A stretch of 7,443 nt of DNA, from assembly GCA_964626505.1 (NCBI GenBank), contig CAZVFR010000181.1, positions 1-7,443 on the forward strand, read 5' to 3'. Source of the stretch: CAZUGA01 sp964626505 (GTDB lineage Bacteria > Pseudomonadota > Gammaproteobacteria > Methylococcales > UBA1147). A model generated the notes under the pieces. It made no database searches. It saw only the letters and a program-made list of their open reading frames with translations, and was not told the DNA's origin. The translations under genes were made by a program, and so were the position numbers. Below are positions 1 to 6,019 of this stretch, piece by piece; within the stretch, counting starts at the first letter, position 1, and the number at the start of each line of letters is the position of its first letter.

Positions 1-21
1 GTTACCGTATCATATCATCGA

Positions 22-1089
22 TCACGATCGTAAAGCTTCCAACCCACATCCGCCTGGATCCAAAACCACACCTTTTTCCGTAACGATCGCATCAATCAGA
101 CTCACGGGCGTCATATCGAAAACAGGATTCCACGCATCGATGCAGCTCTCACTGTTGCTATAATAGGCGGGCAATAATTCCTCGGCTTCGCGCCGCTCAA
201 TTTCGATTTGCTTTCCGTCATTCAAATCCCAATCGATTGTCGAGGTGGGTGCTACCACCATAAACTTTACATTGTGATAGCGAGCCAATACCGCGAGCGA
301 ATACGTGCCTATTTTATTTGCAACATCTCCGTTCGCCGTAATTCGGTCGGCACCCACCACGACCCATTGAACAGAGCCGTTGCGCATCAGTGACGCGGCA
401 GCCGAATCAGCCAGTAAAGTTGCCGCAATACGATCTTGCTGTAATTCCCAAACCGTTAATCGCGCGCCTTGCAACCAGGGCCGGGTTTCGGTTGCAAAAA
501 TACGTTTAAGTCCCCTGCGTACGCCACTGCGTATCACCCCCAACGCGGTGCCATAGCCACCGGTCGCCAACGACCCCGTGTTGCAATGAGTGAGTACGCC
601 ATCGGCGCCTTGCAGAAGATCGGCGCCCAATTCGCCCATCCGGTGGTTAGCATCGATATCATCCTCGTGGATGGTTTTAGCCAACTGCAACAATTCGGCT
701 TCCGGGTTATCCTGGATATCTTGCAAACGATCACGCATTTGCTTCAACGCCCAAAACAGATTCACCGCGGTAGGCCGAGATGACGCCAATACTTCGAAAT
801 CAGTGTCAAGGGCGCGGCGCCATCCTACAGAATCTTGTGCGTAGCGGTAGCGGGCAGCGAGCACAATACCATAGGCCGCGGCTATTCCGATTGCGGGCGC
901 TCCACGAATCCGCATGGTCTTAATCGCCGCAGCCACCCCTTCCGCCGTATCAAAGGTTTCATAGCGCACAATTTCGGGCAGGCACCGCTGATCCAAGATG
1001 TCCAAGCCCGAGTCTCGCCACACCAACGCCCTAACTGAATCTGAACACTCGCCTGAAGGAAATTTCGTGTACATCAAATACTGCCCCAT
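22..1089 (-). CDS. mtnA: S-methyl-5-thioribose-1-phosphate isomerase
   Basis: Cytosolic aldose-ketose isomerase that turns methylthioribose-1-phosphate into methylthioribulose-1-phosphate in the methionine salvage pathway. The 355-residue product has the family's usual length and blocks: RIRGAPAIGIAAAYG (60-74), THCNTGSLATGGYGTA (167-182) with the expected catalytic Cys169, ETRPWLQGARLT (201-212), and VVGADRITANGDVANKIGT (244-262) with the expected catalytic Asp248. The roughly 79-residue gap between the two catalytic residues fits the Bacillus enzyme. Two starts are possible: the ATG at 1089, and an ATG five codons on (1074) that has a weak GGGG nine bases upstream. Neither has a good ribosome site, and conserved sequence begins near residue 19, so the choice does not affect function. 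It diverges from mtaD, which supplies its pathway upstream. It is not an eIF2B-like regulatory paralogue, since both catalytic residues are present. Confidence 0.95.
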   Translation of the reverse strand: MGQYLMYTKFPSGECSDSVRALVWRDSGLDILDQRCLPEIVRYETFDTAEGVAAAIKTMRIRGAPAIGIAAAYGIVLAARYRYAQDSVGWRRALDTDFEVLASSRPTAVNLFWALKQMRDRLQDIQDNPEAELLQLAKTIHEDDIDANHRMGELGADLLQGADGVLTHCNTGSLATGGYGTALGVIRSGVRRGLKRIFATETRPWLQGARLTVWELQQDRIAATLLADSAAASLMRNGSVQWVVVGADRITANGDVANKIGTYSLAVLARYHNVKFMVVAPTSTIDWDLNDGKQIEIERREAEELLPAYYSNSESCIDAWNPVFDMTPVSLIDAIVTEKGVVLDPGGCGLEALRS

Positions 1090-1126
1090 GATAAAGTTAA
1101 ATGTTTGCCAAACCTGTCTTTTTCAA
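1090..1126. promoter_or_regulatory. mtnA/mtaD divergent intergenic spacer
   Basis: Only 37 bp separate the two divergent start codons, so the promoters must overlap each other or lie inside the 5' coding ends. The spacer is AT-rich. I find no convincing -35/-10 pair on either strand and no good Shine-Dalgarno sequence before either start, so I annotate it only as the shared control region. Confidence 0.4.
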
Positions 1127-2443
1127 ATGCATATCGATACGCTAATTTGCGCACGTTGGATTATACCCGTCGAGCCCCATGGTTTGGTAATGGAGAACCA
1201 GGCTGTAGCTGTCGCAAATGGCAACATTGTCGAAATTTTGCCGATCGATAAGGCGCAGCAGAAATATCAAGCGGATGCTGTGGCGCATATGGAACATCAC
1301 GCGTTAATCCCGGGTTTGATCAACAGTCACACGCACGCCGCAATGTCTTTTCTGCGCGGCATCGCCGATGATCAACCGCTCATGGAATGGCTGCAAGGCA
1401 CGATCTGGCCTATCGAGCAAAAATGGGTGGGTGAGTCTTTTGTAAGCGATGCGACGGAACTCGCTATCGCGGAAATGCTACGCGGTGGCATTACCTGTTT
1501 TAACGATATGTATTTTTTCCCTGAAATCACGGCAAGAATCGCACTGAATACCGGCATTAGGGCCAAGATCGGTTTAATCCAAATCGAGTTCCCCAGCGCC
1601 TGGGCGCAATCCAGTGACGAATATTTGACCAAGGGTCTGGCCCTGCACGACGAATTGCGTAACGAACAACTCGTCACCGCGGCGTTTGCGCCGCACGCTC
1701 CGTATTCTGTCTCCAACGAGACTTTAGAAAAAGTGCGTATGTACTCAGAAGAACTGGAACTCCCGGTTCATATGCATGTCCACGAAACCGCCGATGAGAT
1801 TAGCCAAAGTCTGGAACAATTCGGAACCCGGCCGTTATCACGTCTGCACCAACTCGGAATAATCGGCCCATCGTTTATAGCGGTCCACATGACCCAACTC
1901 ACCGAAGCTGAAATTGAAATGGTCGCTGAATGCGGAAGTAGCATTGTTCATTGCCCGGAATCGAACTTAAAATTGGCCAGCGGTTTTTGCCCGGTCGCGA
2001 AACTGATACAAGCTGGGATCAACGTCGCACTGGGCACGGATAGCGCGGCCAGCAACAACGATCTGGACATATTGGGCGAAATGCGCACCGCGGCGCTGCT
2101 GGCCAAAGGCATTGCCGAAGACGCTAGCGCGGTACCCGCGGCGACAGCACTGCGCATGGCTACATTAAATGGCGCTAAAGCGCTGGGTCTGGAAGCGGCA
2201 ATTGGTTCACTGAAACCCAAAAAATCAGCTGATATCACGGCGATCCGCTTGGACACTCTGGAAACACAGCCGATATTCGATCCAATCTCACAAATAGTTT
2301 ACGCCGCTAATCGCGACCAAATCACCGATGTCTGGGTGGCGGGCCGGCATTTGTTGAAATCAAGAGAACTCACCAGCTTGAATATTGATCAAATAAAAGC
2401 GAAGGTTATCTTGTGGGCGGATAAACTGAGTGCACCTCATTAG
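1127..2443 (+). CDS. mtaD: 5'-methylthioadenosine/S-adenosylhomocysteine deaminase (TRZ/ATZ family amidohydrolase)
   Basis: Zinc amidohydrolase that deaminates 5'-methylthioadenosine (and often S-adenosylhomocysteine) to the inosine form. The 438-residue protein carries the full metal and substrate set of the MTA deaminase group: HTH (His68, His70), Glu97 in IWPIEQKW, His190 in APHAPYS, His217 and Glu220 in HMHVHETADE, and Asp305 in GTDSAASNN. These line up with the known residues of Thermotoga TM0936. The start at 1127 gives MHIDTLICARWIIPVEP, which matches where homologues begin. An in-frame ATG at 1088 and a longer open frame from 998 would only add residues read from the mtnA antisense strand. 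In Pseudomonas this enzyme feeds a methylthioinosine phosphorylase and then MtnA, which explains the divergent mtnA. The stop codon overlaps the ribosome site of ubiG, suggesting coupling. Confidence 0.92.
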   Translation: MHIDTLICARWIIPVEPHGLVMENQAVAVANGNIVEILPIDKAQQKYQADAVAHMEHHALIPGLINSHTHAAMSFLRGIADDQPLMEWLQGTIWPIEQKWVGESFVSDATELAIAEMLRGGITCFNDMYFFPEITARIALNTGIRAKIGLIQIEFPSAWAQSSDEYLTKGLALHDELRNEQLVTAAFAPHAPYSVSNETLEKVRMYSEELELPVHMHVHETADEISQSLEQFGTRPLSRLHQLGIIGPSFIAVHMTQLTEAEIEMVAECGSSIVHCPESNLKLASGFCPVAKLIQAGINVALGTDSAASNNDLDILGEMRTAALLAKGIAEDASAVPAATALRMATLNGAKALGLEAAIGSLKPKKSADITAIRLDTLETQPIFDPISQIVYAANRDQITDVWVAGRHLLKSRELTSLNIDQIKAKVILWADKLSAPH

Positions 2444-2445
2444 GA
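2442..2445 (+). promoter_or_regulatory. ubiG ribosome binding site inside the mtaD stop
   Basis: AGGA lies 10 nt before the ubiG ATG and shares bases with the TAG stop codon of mtaD. Termination on mtaD would place ribosomes at the ubiG start, so the two genes are probably translationally coupled. Confidence 0.5.
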
Positions 2446-2455
2446 CTATCAAATA

Positions 2456-3169
2456 ATGGCTACTACCGAAAATGTTCATCCGGAAGAAATCAACAAATTT
2501 GGCGCTTTAGCCGAACGTTGGTGGGATCCCAAAGGAGAATTCAACACGCTGCACGCAGTCAACCCACTGCGCACCGCGTTCATTCAAAAATATACCGCTA
2601 TTAAGGATCGGAGCATTCTGGATGTTGGATGTGGCGGAGGGATTCTCAGCGAAGCACTGGCCAAGCTCGATGGCCAAGTGGTCGGCATTGACCTCAGCAA
2701 GGATTTAATTGAAATCGCTGACTTGCACAGCCTGGAATCGAAGCTAAAAATCGACTACCAGAAAATTAGTGCGGAAGCACTGGCCAAACACAGCCCGGAA
2801 TCCTTCGACTGCATCACTTGCATGGAAATGCTTGAGCACGTGCCCAAACCCGCGTCCATCGTTGACGCCTGCGCGCGCCTGGTAAAACCCGGAGGAACAG
2901 TATTTTTCTCAACACTCAACCGAAAATGGAAAGCCTGGATGTTAGCTATTGTCGGCGCGGAATATTTAATGCGCATGATTCCCAAGGGTACCCACGACTA
3001 CAAAACCTTCATAAAACCGTCTGAATTGACCCATTGGGCGCGCCAAGCCGGGCTTGAAATTCAAGCAATTACAGGAATCGAATACAACCCGCTAATCAAA
3101 CGCTTCCATCTAGGTAAGGACATCGACGTTAACTATATTACGGTGTATAAAAAACCTCAGGCGCAGTAA
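2456..3169 (+). CDS. ubiG: Ubiquinone biosynthesis O-methyltransferase UbiG
   Basis: S-adenosylmethionine-dependent enzyme that carries out both O-methylations of ubiquinone synthesis (on the 2-polyprenyl-6-hydroxyphenol and on demethylubiquinol), acting at the inner membrane surface. The 237-residue length is normal. Visible signatures are LAERWWDPKGEFNTLHAVNP (18-37), typical of UbiG; the SAM-binding loop ILDVGCGGG (54-62); the acidic VVGIDLS end of strand 2 (75-81), with Asp79 expected to hold the ribose; CMEMLEHVP (122-130); VKPGGTVFFSTLNR (143-156); and the UbiG-specific MIPKGTHDYKTFIKPSEL (174-191). The gene starts 12 nt after mtaD. SAM methyltransferases release S-adenosylhomocysteine, which MtaD-type enzymes can often deaminate, a possible reason for the linkage (inference). 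Confidence 0.96.
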   Translation: MATTENVHPEEINKFGALAERWWDPKGEFNTLHAVNPLRTAFIQKYTAIKDRSILDVGCGGGILSEALAKLDGQVVGIDLSKDLIEIADLHSLESKLKIDYQKISAEALAKHSPESFDCITCMEMLEHVPKPASIVDACARLVKPGGTVFFSTLNRKWKAWMLAIVGAEYLMRMIPKGTHDYKTFIKPSELTHWARQAGLEIQAITGIEYNPLIKRFHLGKDIDVNYITVYKKPQAQ

Positions 3170-3201
3170 ACGCTAGGTGGACTGAGTTAACGAGCTACAG
3201 A

Positions 3202-3948
3202 ATGAATTCGATTTCACTGACCAACTCATTAACCAACAAGACCATCTTGATAACGGGCGCTACCGGTAAGCTGGGAAGCGTCGCCGCAAAAGCCTGCACA
3301 AAGCAAGGTGCAACGGTAATTTTACTGGACAAGGAGCTCGCCAAACTCGAATCTGTTTATGACGAGATAACCGCATCCGGTGCACCTGAGCCAGCGCTTT
3401 ACCCACTTGATCTCGAAGGTGCCAATGAGCAGCATTATCTGGAACTTGCCGAAACCGTTGAACGCGAATTCGGTATGCTCCACGGATTGGTACACAACGC
3501 AGCGAAGTTTTCCGTGCTGGGCCCGATCGATAATATCAATATCAAAAGCTGGTCCAGTACCATGAACGTTAATTTGAACGCACCTTTTCTGTTGACACGC
3601 GCTTTATTACCGTTGATGCGGGCCGCGGATGAAGCATCCGTGGTATTCACCAGCGATTCGCCGGCTAGAACCGCGAAAGCCTATTGGGGTGCCTACAGCG
3701 TATCGAAAATCGCGGTTGAAGCGTTCGCCAGAATTTTGGCGGATGAGCTTGAATCCGGCGGGCTAATCCGTGTGAATACCTTAGTACCCGGCCCAATTGA
3801 CTCGCCAATCAGAAAGCTCGCGTTTCCGGCCGAGAACTCGAATAATTTATCTGCTGCGGAATCCTTGGAAAAGTTGTATATTTACCTTTTAAGCTCGGCA
3901 AGCCGTGGAAAAACCGGTCTGGTGTTTGAAGCGGATAACCTAAAATGA
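3202..3948 (+). CDS. yciK: YciK-like short-chain dehydrogenase/reductase
   Basis: Cytosolic NAD(P)-dependent oxidoreductase of the short-chain dehydrogenase family, closest by eye to E. coli YciK, whose substrate is unknown. The 248 residues show the nucleotide-binding TGATGKLG (18-25), HNAA (98-101) in place of NNAG, Asn124 in the NVNLNAPF segment, and YSVSK (Tyr165, Lys169). Shared YciK stretches are RALLPLM, FTSxS, WGAY, and RGKTGLVFEA near the end. One oddity: the position 13 residues before the catalytic Tyr, where the catalytic Ser should be, is Asp152, flanked by Ser151 and Ser153. It begins 32 nt after ubiG with a weak GAG seven bases before the ATG. In Pseudomonas the mupP phosphatase gene sits between ubiG and this gene; here it is missing. 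Family membership is firm, function is not. Confidence 0.88.
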   Translation: MNSISLTNSLTNKTILITGATGKLGSVAAKACTKQGATVILLDKELAKLESVYDEITASGAPEPALYPLDLEGANEQHYLELAETVEREFGMLHGLVHNAAKFSVLGPIDNINIKSWSSTMNVNLNAPFLLTRALLPLMRAADEASVVFTSDSPARTAKAYWGAYSVSKIAVEAFARILADELESGGLIRVNTLVPGPIDSPIRKLAFPAENSNNLSAAESLEKLYIYLLSSASRGKTGLVFEADNLK

Positions 3949-3957
3949 CCTGAATCT

Positions 3958-4506
3958 ATGAACGAAGTAGAAAGCTTAGTTTTGCAGCGCGATGTAAATG
4001 CCGTAACCATCCCGGATGGAGAACATACGACCTTAACCAACGGGCAGATGGTCACCCTACACCAATCGCTAGGCAACAATTTCACCGTCATTTCCGAAGC
4101 GGGACATATGGTCCGAATCGACGGATCCGATGCCGACGCGCTCGGCAAGGAAATCCCGAAAACCGCCGGGATAGTGTCCGATACCGACCCTGAATCTGTA
4201 GAAAGTAACGCCTGGGAAGTCATGCGTACGATCTACGACCCTGAAATACCGGTTAATATAGTAGACTTGGGTTTGGTCTATTTTTGCAAGGTCACCCCCA
4301 CCGGTGAACAGCAAAACAACGTTGACATCACCATGACCTTGACAGCACCGGGTTGCGGAATGGGGCCTGTCATACAAAACGATGTCGAACGCTTGGTTAA
4401 AGAACTGCCGGGGGTAGAAAGCATCAACGTTGAAGTCGTATTGGATCCACCCTGGTCACAAGATATGATGTCCGAAGTCGCCAAGCTGGAGCTGGGAATG
4501 TTATAA
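3958..4506 (+). CDS. sufT: SufT-type Fe-S cluster assembly factor (MIP18/DUF59 family)
   Basis: Auxiliary protein for maturing iron-sulfur proteins in the cytosol, of the long SufT type. Residues 1-70 form the extra N-terminal segment of that type, with LTNGQMVTLHQSLGNNFTV at 26-44. The MIP18 domain follows from about 82 to 170: DPEIPVNIVDLGLVY (94-108), MTLTAPGCGMG (126-136) with the conserved Cys133, and VLDPPWSQDMMS (161-172). The 182-residue length is usual. It starts 9 nt after the SDR gene without an obvious ribosome site, which suggests translation depends on the gene before it. It is the last core gene; the minus-strand accessory region begins only 20 bp after its stop. PaaD is a relative, but that protein lacks this N-terminal segment and there are no paa genes here. 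Confidence 0.9.
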   Translation: MNEVESLVLQRDVNAVTIPDGEHTTLTNGQMVTLHQSLGNNFTVISEAGHMVRIDGSDADALGKEIPKTAGIVSDTDPESVESNAWEVMRTIYDPEIPVNIVDLGLVYFCKVTPTGEQQNNVDITMTLTAPGCGMGPVIQNDVERLVKELPGVESINVEVVLDPPWSQDMMSEVAKLELGML

Positions 4507-4526
4507 AAATGGGAATAGCGGCACTT

Positions 4527-4787
4527 TTAATAGTGGTACCGACAGGAAATTATCGTAAGGTGCCCACCTTCAACTGCATAGACAAACCGATTACTTTCAT
4601 CGATACGACGAGACCAAAAACCAGCTAAATTCTCCTTCAATGGTTCAGGCTTGCCAATGCCTTCAAATGGGGTTCTTTGAGTATCAGAAATCAACTTATT
4701 TATACGCCTGAGCGTTTTTTTATCCTGGCCCTGCCAATAAACATAATCCCTCCAGGCTTCTTTAGTCCATGCCAGTATTTCAATCAT
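4527..4787 (-). CDS. yoeB: YoeB toxin, ribosome-dependent mRNA endonuclease
   Basis: Toxin of the Txe/YoeB family (RelE superfamily), which binds the ribosome and cuts mRNA in the A site; YefM neutralises it. The 86-residue protein is close to E. coli YoeB along its whole length, including WRDYVYWQ, TQRTPFEGIGKPEPLK, GFWSRRI and the terminal CRYHY. The expected active-site residues are present: Glu48 (KPEPLK), Arg67 (NRFVYAV), His85 and Tyr86. I start it at the ATG at 4787, which overlaps the antitoxin gene by 8 nt; a TTG one codon earlier is less likely. The overlap fits translational coupling behind yefM. Its stop lies 20 bp from the convergent sufT stop, and I see no terminator or attC site there. 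It appears intact and active. Confidence 0.95.
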   Translation of the reverse strand: MIEILAWTKEAWRDYVYWQGQDKKTLRRINKLISDTQRTPFEGIGKPEPLKENLAGFWSRRIDESNRFVYAVEGGHLTIISCRYHY

Positions 4788-5034
4788 CAACTAGGTCGTG
4801 ATTTTCGACCTTTCCAGAGCGATACTGTGCGATAGATTTTGCTAGATGCACCGCATTGGCTGGGCTTTTTAATAAATGAACTGTCTCCATCAATCCATTG
4901 AAGTGATCAAGAGACATCACCACCGCATCTTCAGCATCTCTACGTGATATGATCGTGTAATCACAATCTTCAACCACCTGATCTAACACATTTTTTAGCC
5001 GATTTCTGGCATCTGAAAAGGTGACAACTCGCAT
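4780..5034 (-). CDS. yefM: YefM antitoxin (Phd/YefM family)
   Basis: Antitoxin that wraps and blocks YoeB through its C-terminal part and represses its own operon through the N-terminal DNA-binding domain. The 84-residue product begins MRVVTFSDARNRLKNVLDQV, the standard Phd/YefM fold start, continues with VVMSLDHFNGLMETVHLLKS (VVMSLxxFNxLxET is a family hallmark) and SPANAVHLAKSIAQYRSGK, close to E. coli YefM. The ATG at 5034 is chosen over an in-frame TTG two codons earlier because AGGAG (5041-5045) sits 6 nt before it. It is first in a two-gene operon with yoeB. Confidence 0.95.
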   Translation of the reverse strand: MRVVTFSDARNRLKNVLDQVVEDCDYTIISRRDAEDAVVMSLDHFNGLMETVHLLKSPANAVHLAKSIAQYRSGKVENHDLVDD

Positions 5035-5040
5035 AGACAA

Positions 5041-5100
5041 CTCCTATTTATGTACAATATATAGGACAAGTGTAACTTATCTGCTTTATTGTGCAAGTGT
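5041..5100 (-). promoter_or_regulatory. yefM-yoeB ribosome site and probable operator
   Basis: AGGAG (complement of 5041-5045) is a strong ribosome site for yefM. Directly upstream is TGTACA at 5051-5056, the core hexamer known from the E. coli YefM operator, here with imperfect AT-rich arms. A second short inverted repeat, AAGT-GTA-ACTT, lies at 5068-5078, about 20 bp away centre to centre, and CAAGTGT occurs twice (5067-5073, 5094-5100). The pair of sites resembles the long/short palindrome arrangement of E. coli. I cannot fix the -35/-10 boxes. Confidence 0.45.
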
Positions 5101-5121
5101 TGAATAGGGTTGTTTTAGGAT

Positions 5122-5454
5122 TTAGGGCTTAACCGAGGTACGAGCGCCTTGTTGGGCTCTGTCAGTTGCTTCAGCATGCAACTTCAAACCCAGCGCTTTT
5201 ATGACCTTAAGAATGGTATCGAAGCCGGGGGTTCGTTCACCGGAGAGGGCCTTATAAAGACTTTCACGCGACAATCCTGCTGCTCGCGCCACTTGCGACA
5301 TGCCTTTGGCGCGTGCAATATCGCCCAAAGCTTTTGCGATAAACGCGGCATCCCCATTTGCCTCTTCAAAGCAAGCTTCCAGATAAGCCGCCATTTCATC
5401 GGGCGTGCGGAGATGTTCGGCGACATCGTAACGAGTCGTGGTAGTTTTAGCCAT
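5122..5454 (-). CDS. HI1420-type antitoxin, helix-turn-helix addiction module antidote
   Basis: Antitoxin of the HI1419/HI1420-like type II module, in which the antitoxin gene follows the toxin gene. The 110-residue protein has YDVAEHLRTPDEMAAYLEAC (9-28), characteristic of this group, then a helix-turn-helix (GMSQVARAAGLSRESLYKAL, 51-70) and TPGFDTILKVIKALGLKLHA (75-94). Homologues usually end soon after this point. Here residues 100-110 are read from an attC-like stub (5127-5157), so the tail looks like an added extension. The gene starts 9 nt after the toxin stop, with no clear ribosome site. It probably represses the operon at the palindrome 5762-5781 and inhibits the partner toxin. Confidence 0.9.
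   Translation of the reverse strand: MAKTTTTRYDVAEHLRTPDEMAAYLEACFEEANGDAAFIAKALGDIARAKGMSQVARAAGLSRESLYKALSGERTPGFDTILKVIKALGLKLHAEATDRAQQGARTSVKP
5127..5157 (-). other. attC-like stub (R'' and R' boxes with most of the middle missing)
   Basis: On the minus strand, GCCCAAC (5157-5151) fits the R'' consensus RYYYAAC exactly and is followed by AAGGCGC, common in attC left arms. GTTAAGC (5133-5127) fits the R' consensus GTTRRRY exactly. Only 31 bp are spanned, against about 57-141 for a working attC, so the folded stem is mostly gone; AGG/CCT is the only arm pairing I can form. It lies inside the 3' end of the antitoxin gene, where a cassette's attC is expected. Chance occurrence cannot be excluded. 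Confidence 0.5.
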
Positions 5455-5463
5455 AATAGGATT

Positions 5464-5754
5464 CTATAGGTTGTGTGCGAGATGCAAGGCTGTTTTGATA
5501 TCCTTGGCCTGGGTACGCTTGTCTCCGCCAGCCAACAGAATTACCACCTCACGCCCATGTTTCGCGTAATACACCCGATAACCGGGGCCGTAATCTATCC
5601 GCAACTCTGAAACACCTTCCCCAACGGGTCTCACGTCACCTGGATTTCCTGTGGCCAAGCGTTCAATCCGCACAAGAATACGAGCTCGGGCTTGTATGTC
5701 GCGCAAATCATCTAGCCATTTGGCGTAGACCTCCGTCTTGCGGATCTCGATCAT
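5464..5754 (-). CDS. HI1419-type RelE/ParE family toxin
   Basis: Small toxin of the RelE/ParE superfamily, in the HI1419-like group where the toxin gene comes first. The 96 residues start MIEIRKTEVYAKWLDDLRD, the usual start, followed by ARARILVRIERLATGNPGD (22-40), the GEGVSELRIDYGPGYRVYY block (45-63) and LLAGGDKRTQAKDI (73-86), all diagnostic. Relatives are mostly thought to act as ribosome-dependent mRNA nucleases, but this is not shown for every member. There is no ribosome site before the ATG at 5754; the promoter is placed so that the transcript may begin at the start codon itself. The antitoxin follows 9 nt after the stop. The module looks complete. Confidence 0.92.
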   Translation of the reverse strand: MIEIRKTEVYAKWLDDLRDIQARARILVRIERLATGNPGDVRPVGEGVSELRIDYGPGYRVYYAKHGREVVILLAGGDKRTQAKDIKTALHLAHNL

Positions 5755-5760
5755 GAATAA

Positions 5761-5789
5761 AGTGTAGCCGTGCGGCTACACCCTGTCAA
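5761..5789 (-). promoter_or_regulatory. Promoter and palindromic operator of the HI1419/1420-type module
   Basis: Reading the minus strand: a perfect -35 TTGACA (5789-5784), a 17-nt spacer, and -10 TACACT (5766-5761; four of six consensus bases). A perfect inverted repeat, GTGTAGCCG-TG-CGGCTACAC on the plus strand (5762-5781), fills most of the spacer and covers the -10 box, so a bound repressor would shut out RNA polymerase. The ATG of the toxin begins 6 nt after the -10 box. Confidence 0.75.
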
Positions 5790-5818
5790 CGAACGTTGCT
5801 TAAGTATAAATAAAAGGA

Positions 5819-5825
5819 GACCAAC
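5819..5825 (-). other. Possible R' box, 5' edge of the toxin-antitoxin cassette
   Basis: On the minus strand GTTGGTC resembles the R' consensus GTTRRRY with one mismatch, and it complements the R'' box GCCCAAC at 5151-5157 at six of seven bases. In a cassette the R' tail at the 5' end and the R'' at the 3' end come from the same attC and should pair. The promoter and both genes lie between the two boxes. The match is short and could be chance. Confidence 0.35.
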
Positions 5826-5830
5826 AAAAG

Positions 5831-5995
5831 GGTTCAGATTTATTTTTTAAAATATTACCGTTTCCCTGGCCTCCCCGGATGACCTTGCTCCATTCGACGA
5901 CCAATTATTTTTTTCAACTTCATCAATGTATCCACCGTTTCCGGTCAGTTGGCCTCTTGCAAGCGATTCCTGTACTAAAAAAATAAATCTGTCCC
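5831..5995 (-). mobile_element. Mini-element derived from a REP-associated tyrosine transposase unit
   Basis: CAGATTTATTTTTT at 5835-5848 and its exact reverse complement at 5978-5991 form 14-bp terminal inverted repeats, extendable to 18 bp with two mismatches (5831-5848 / 5978-5995). This AT-rich end with GGGACAGATTT is a motif I know from the flanks of Y1 (HUH) transposase genes in gammaproteobacteria. Between the repeats lies only the 3' tail of such a gene. The element cannot move by itself and is best seen as an internal-deletion, non-autonomous derivative. Confidence 0.65.
5855..5975 (-). pseudogene. C-terminal fragment of a REP-associated (Y1) transposase, frameshifted
   Basis: The minus strand encodes VQESLARGQLTGNGGYIDEV followed by EK, then, after a shift of one base in a run of seven A's, IIGRRMEQGHPGRPGKR and a TAA stop (5857-5855). 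Together they match the usual tail of this transposase family (QLTGxxxFxDEVEKxIGRRxExxxxGRPxK). Removing one A would restore a single frame. The catalytic HUH and Tyr domains are entirely missing, so this is a relic of about 40 codons. Confidence 0.7.
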
Positions 5996-6018
5996 AATTT
6001 TTTGGTCCCAATTTTTTG
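5991..6018. repeat. Tandem duplication of 14 bp
   Basis: GTCCCAATTTTTTG occurs twice head to tail (5991-6004 and 6005-6018), exactly repeated. It borders the transposon remnant, sharing its GTCCC end, and stops one base before the R''-like box at 6020-6026. It probably arose as a duplication of the element's end. Confidence 0.85.
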
Positions 6019-6019
6019 C

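Noticed and set aside
998..1126. Longer open frame ahead of mtaD, including an ATG at 1088
   Set aside because: It reads the antisense of the mtnA 5' end, adds residues not seen in homologues, and has no ribosome site.
5035..5121. Possible attC between the HI1420-type antitoxin and yefM
   Set aside because: No R''/R' box pair with complementary arms in this stretch; the only good boxes lie just left in the antitoxin 3' end.
5149..5469. Plus-strand open frame of 106 codons opposite the antitoxin
   Set aside because: Antisense shadow of a clearly recognised helix-turn-helix antitoxin gene.
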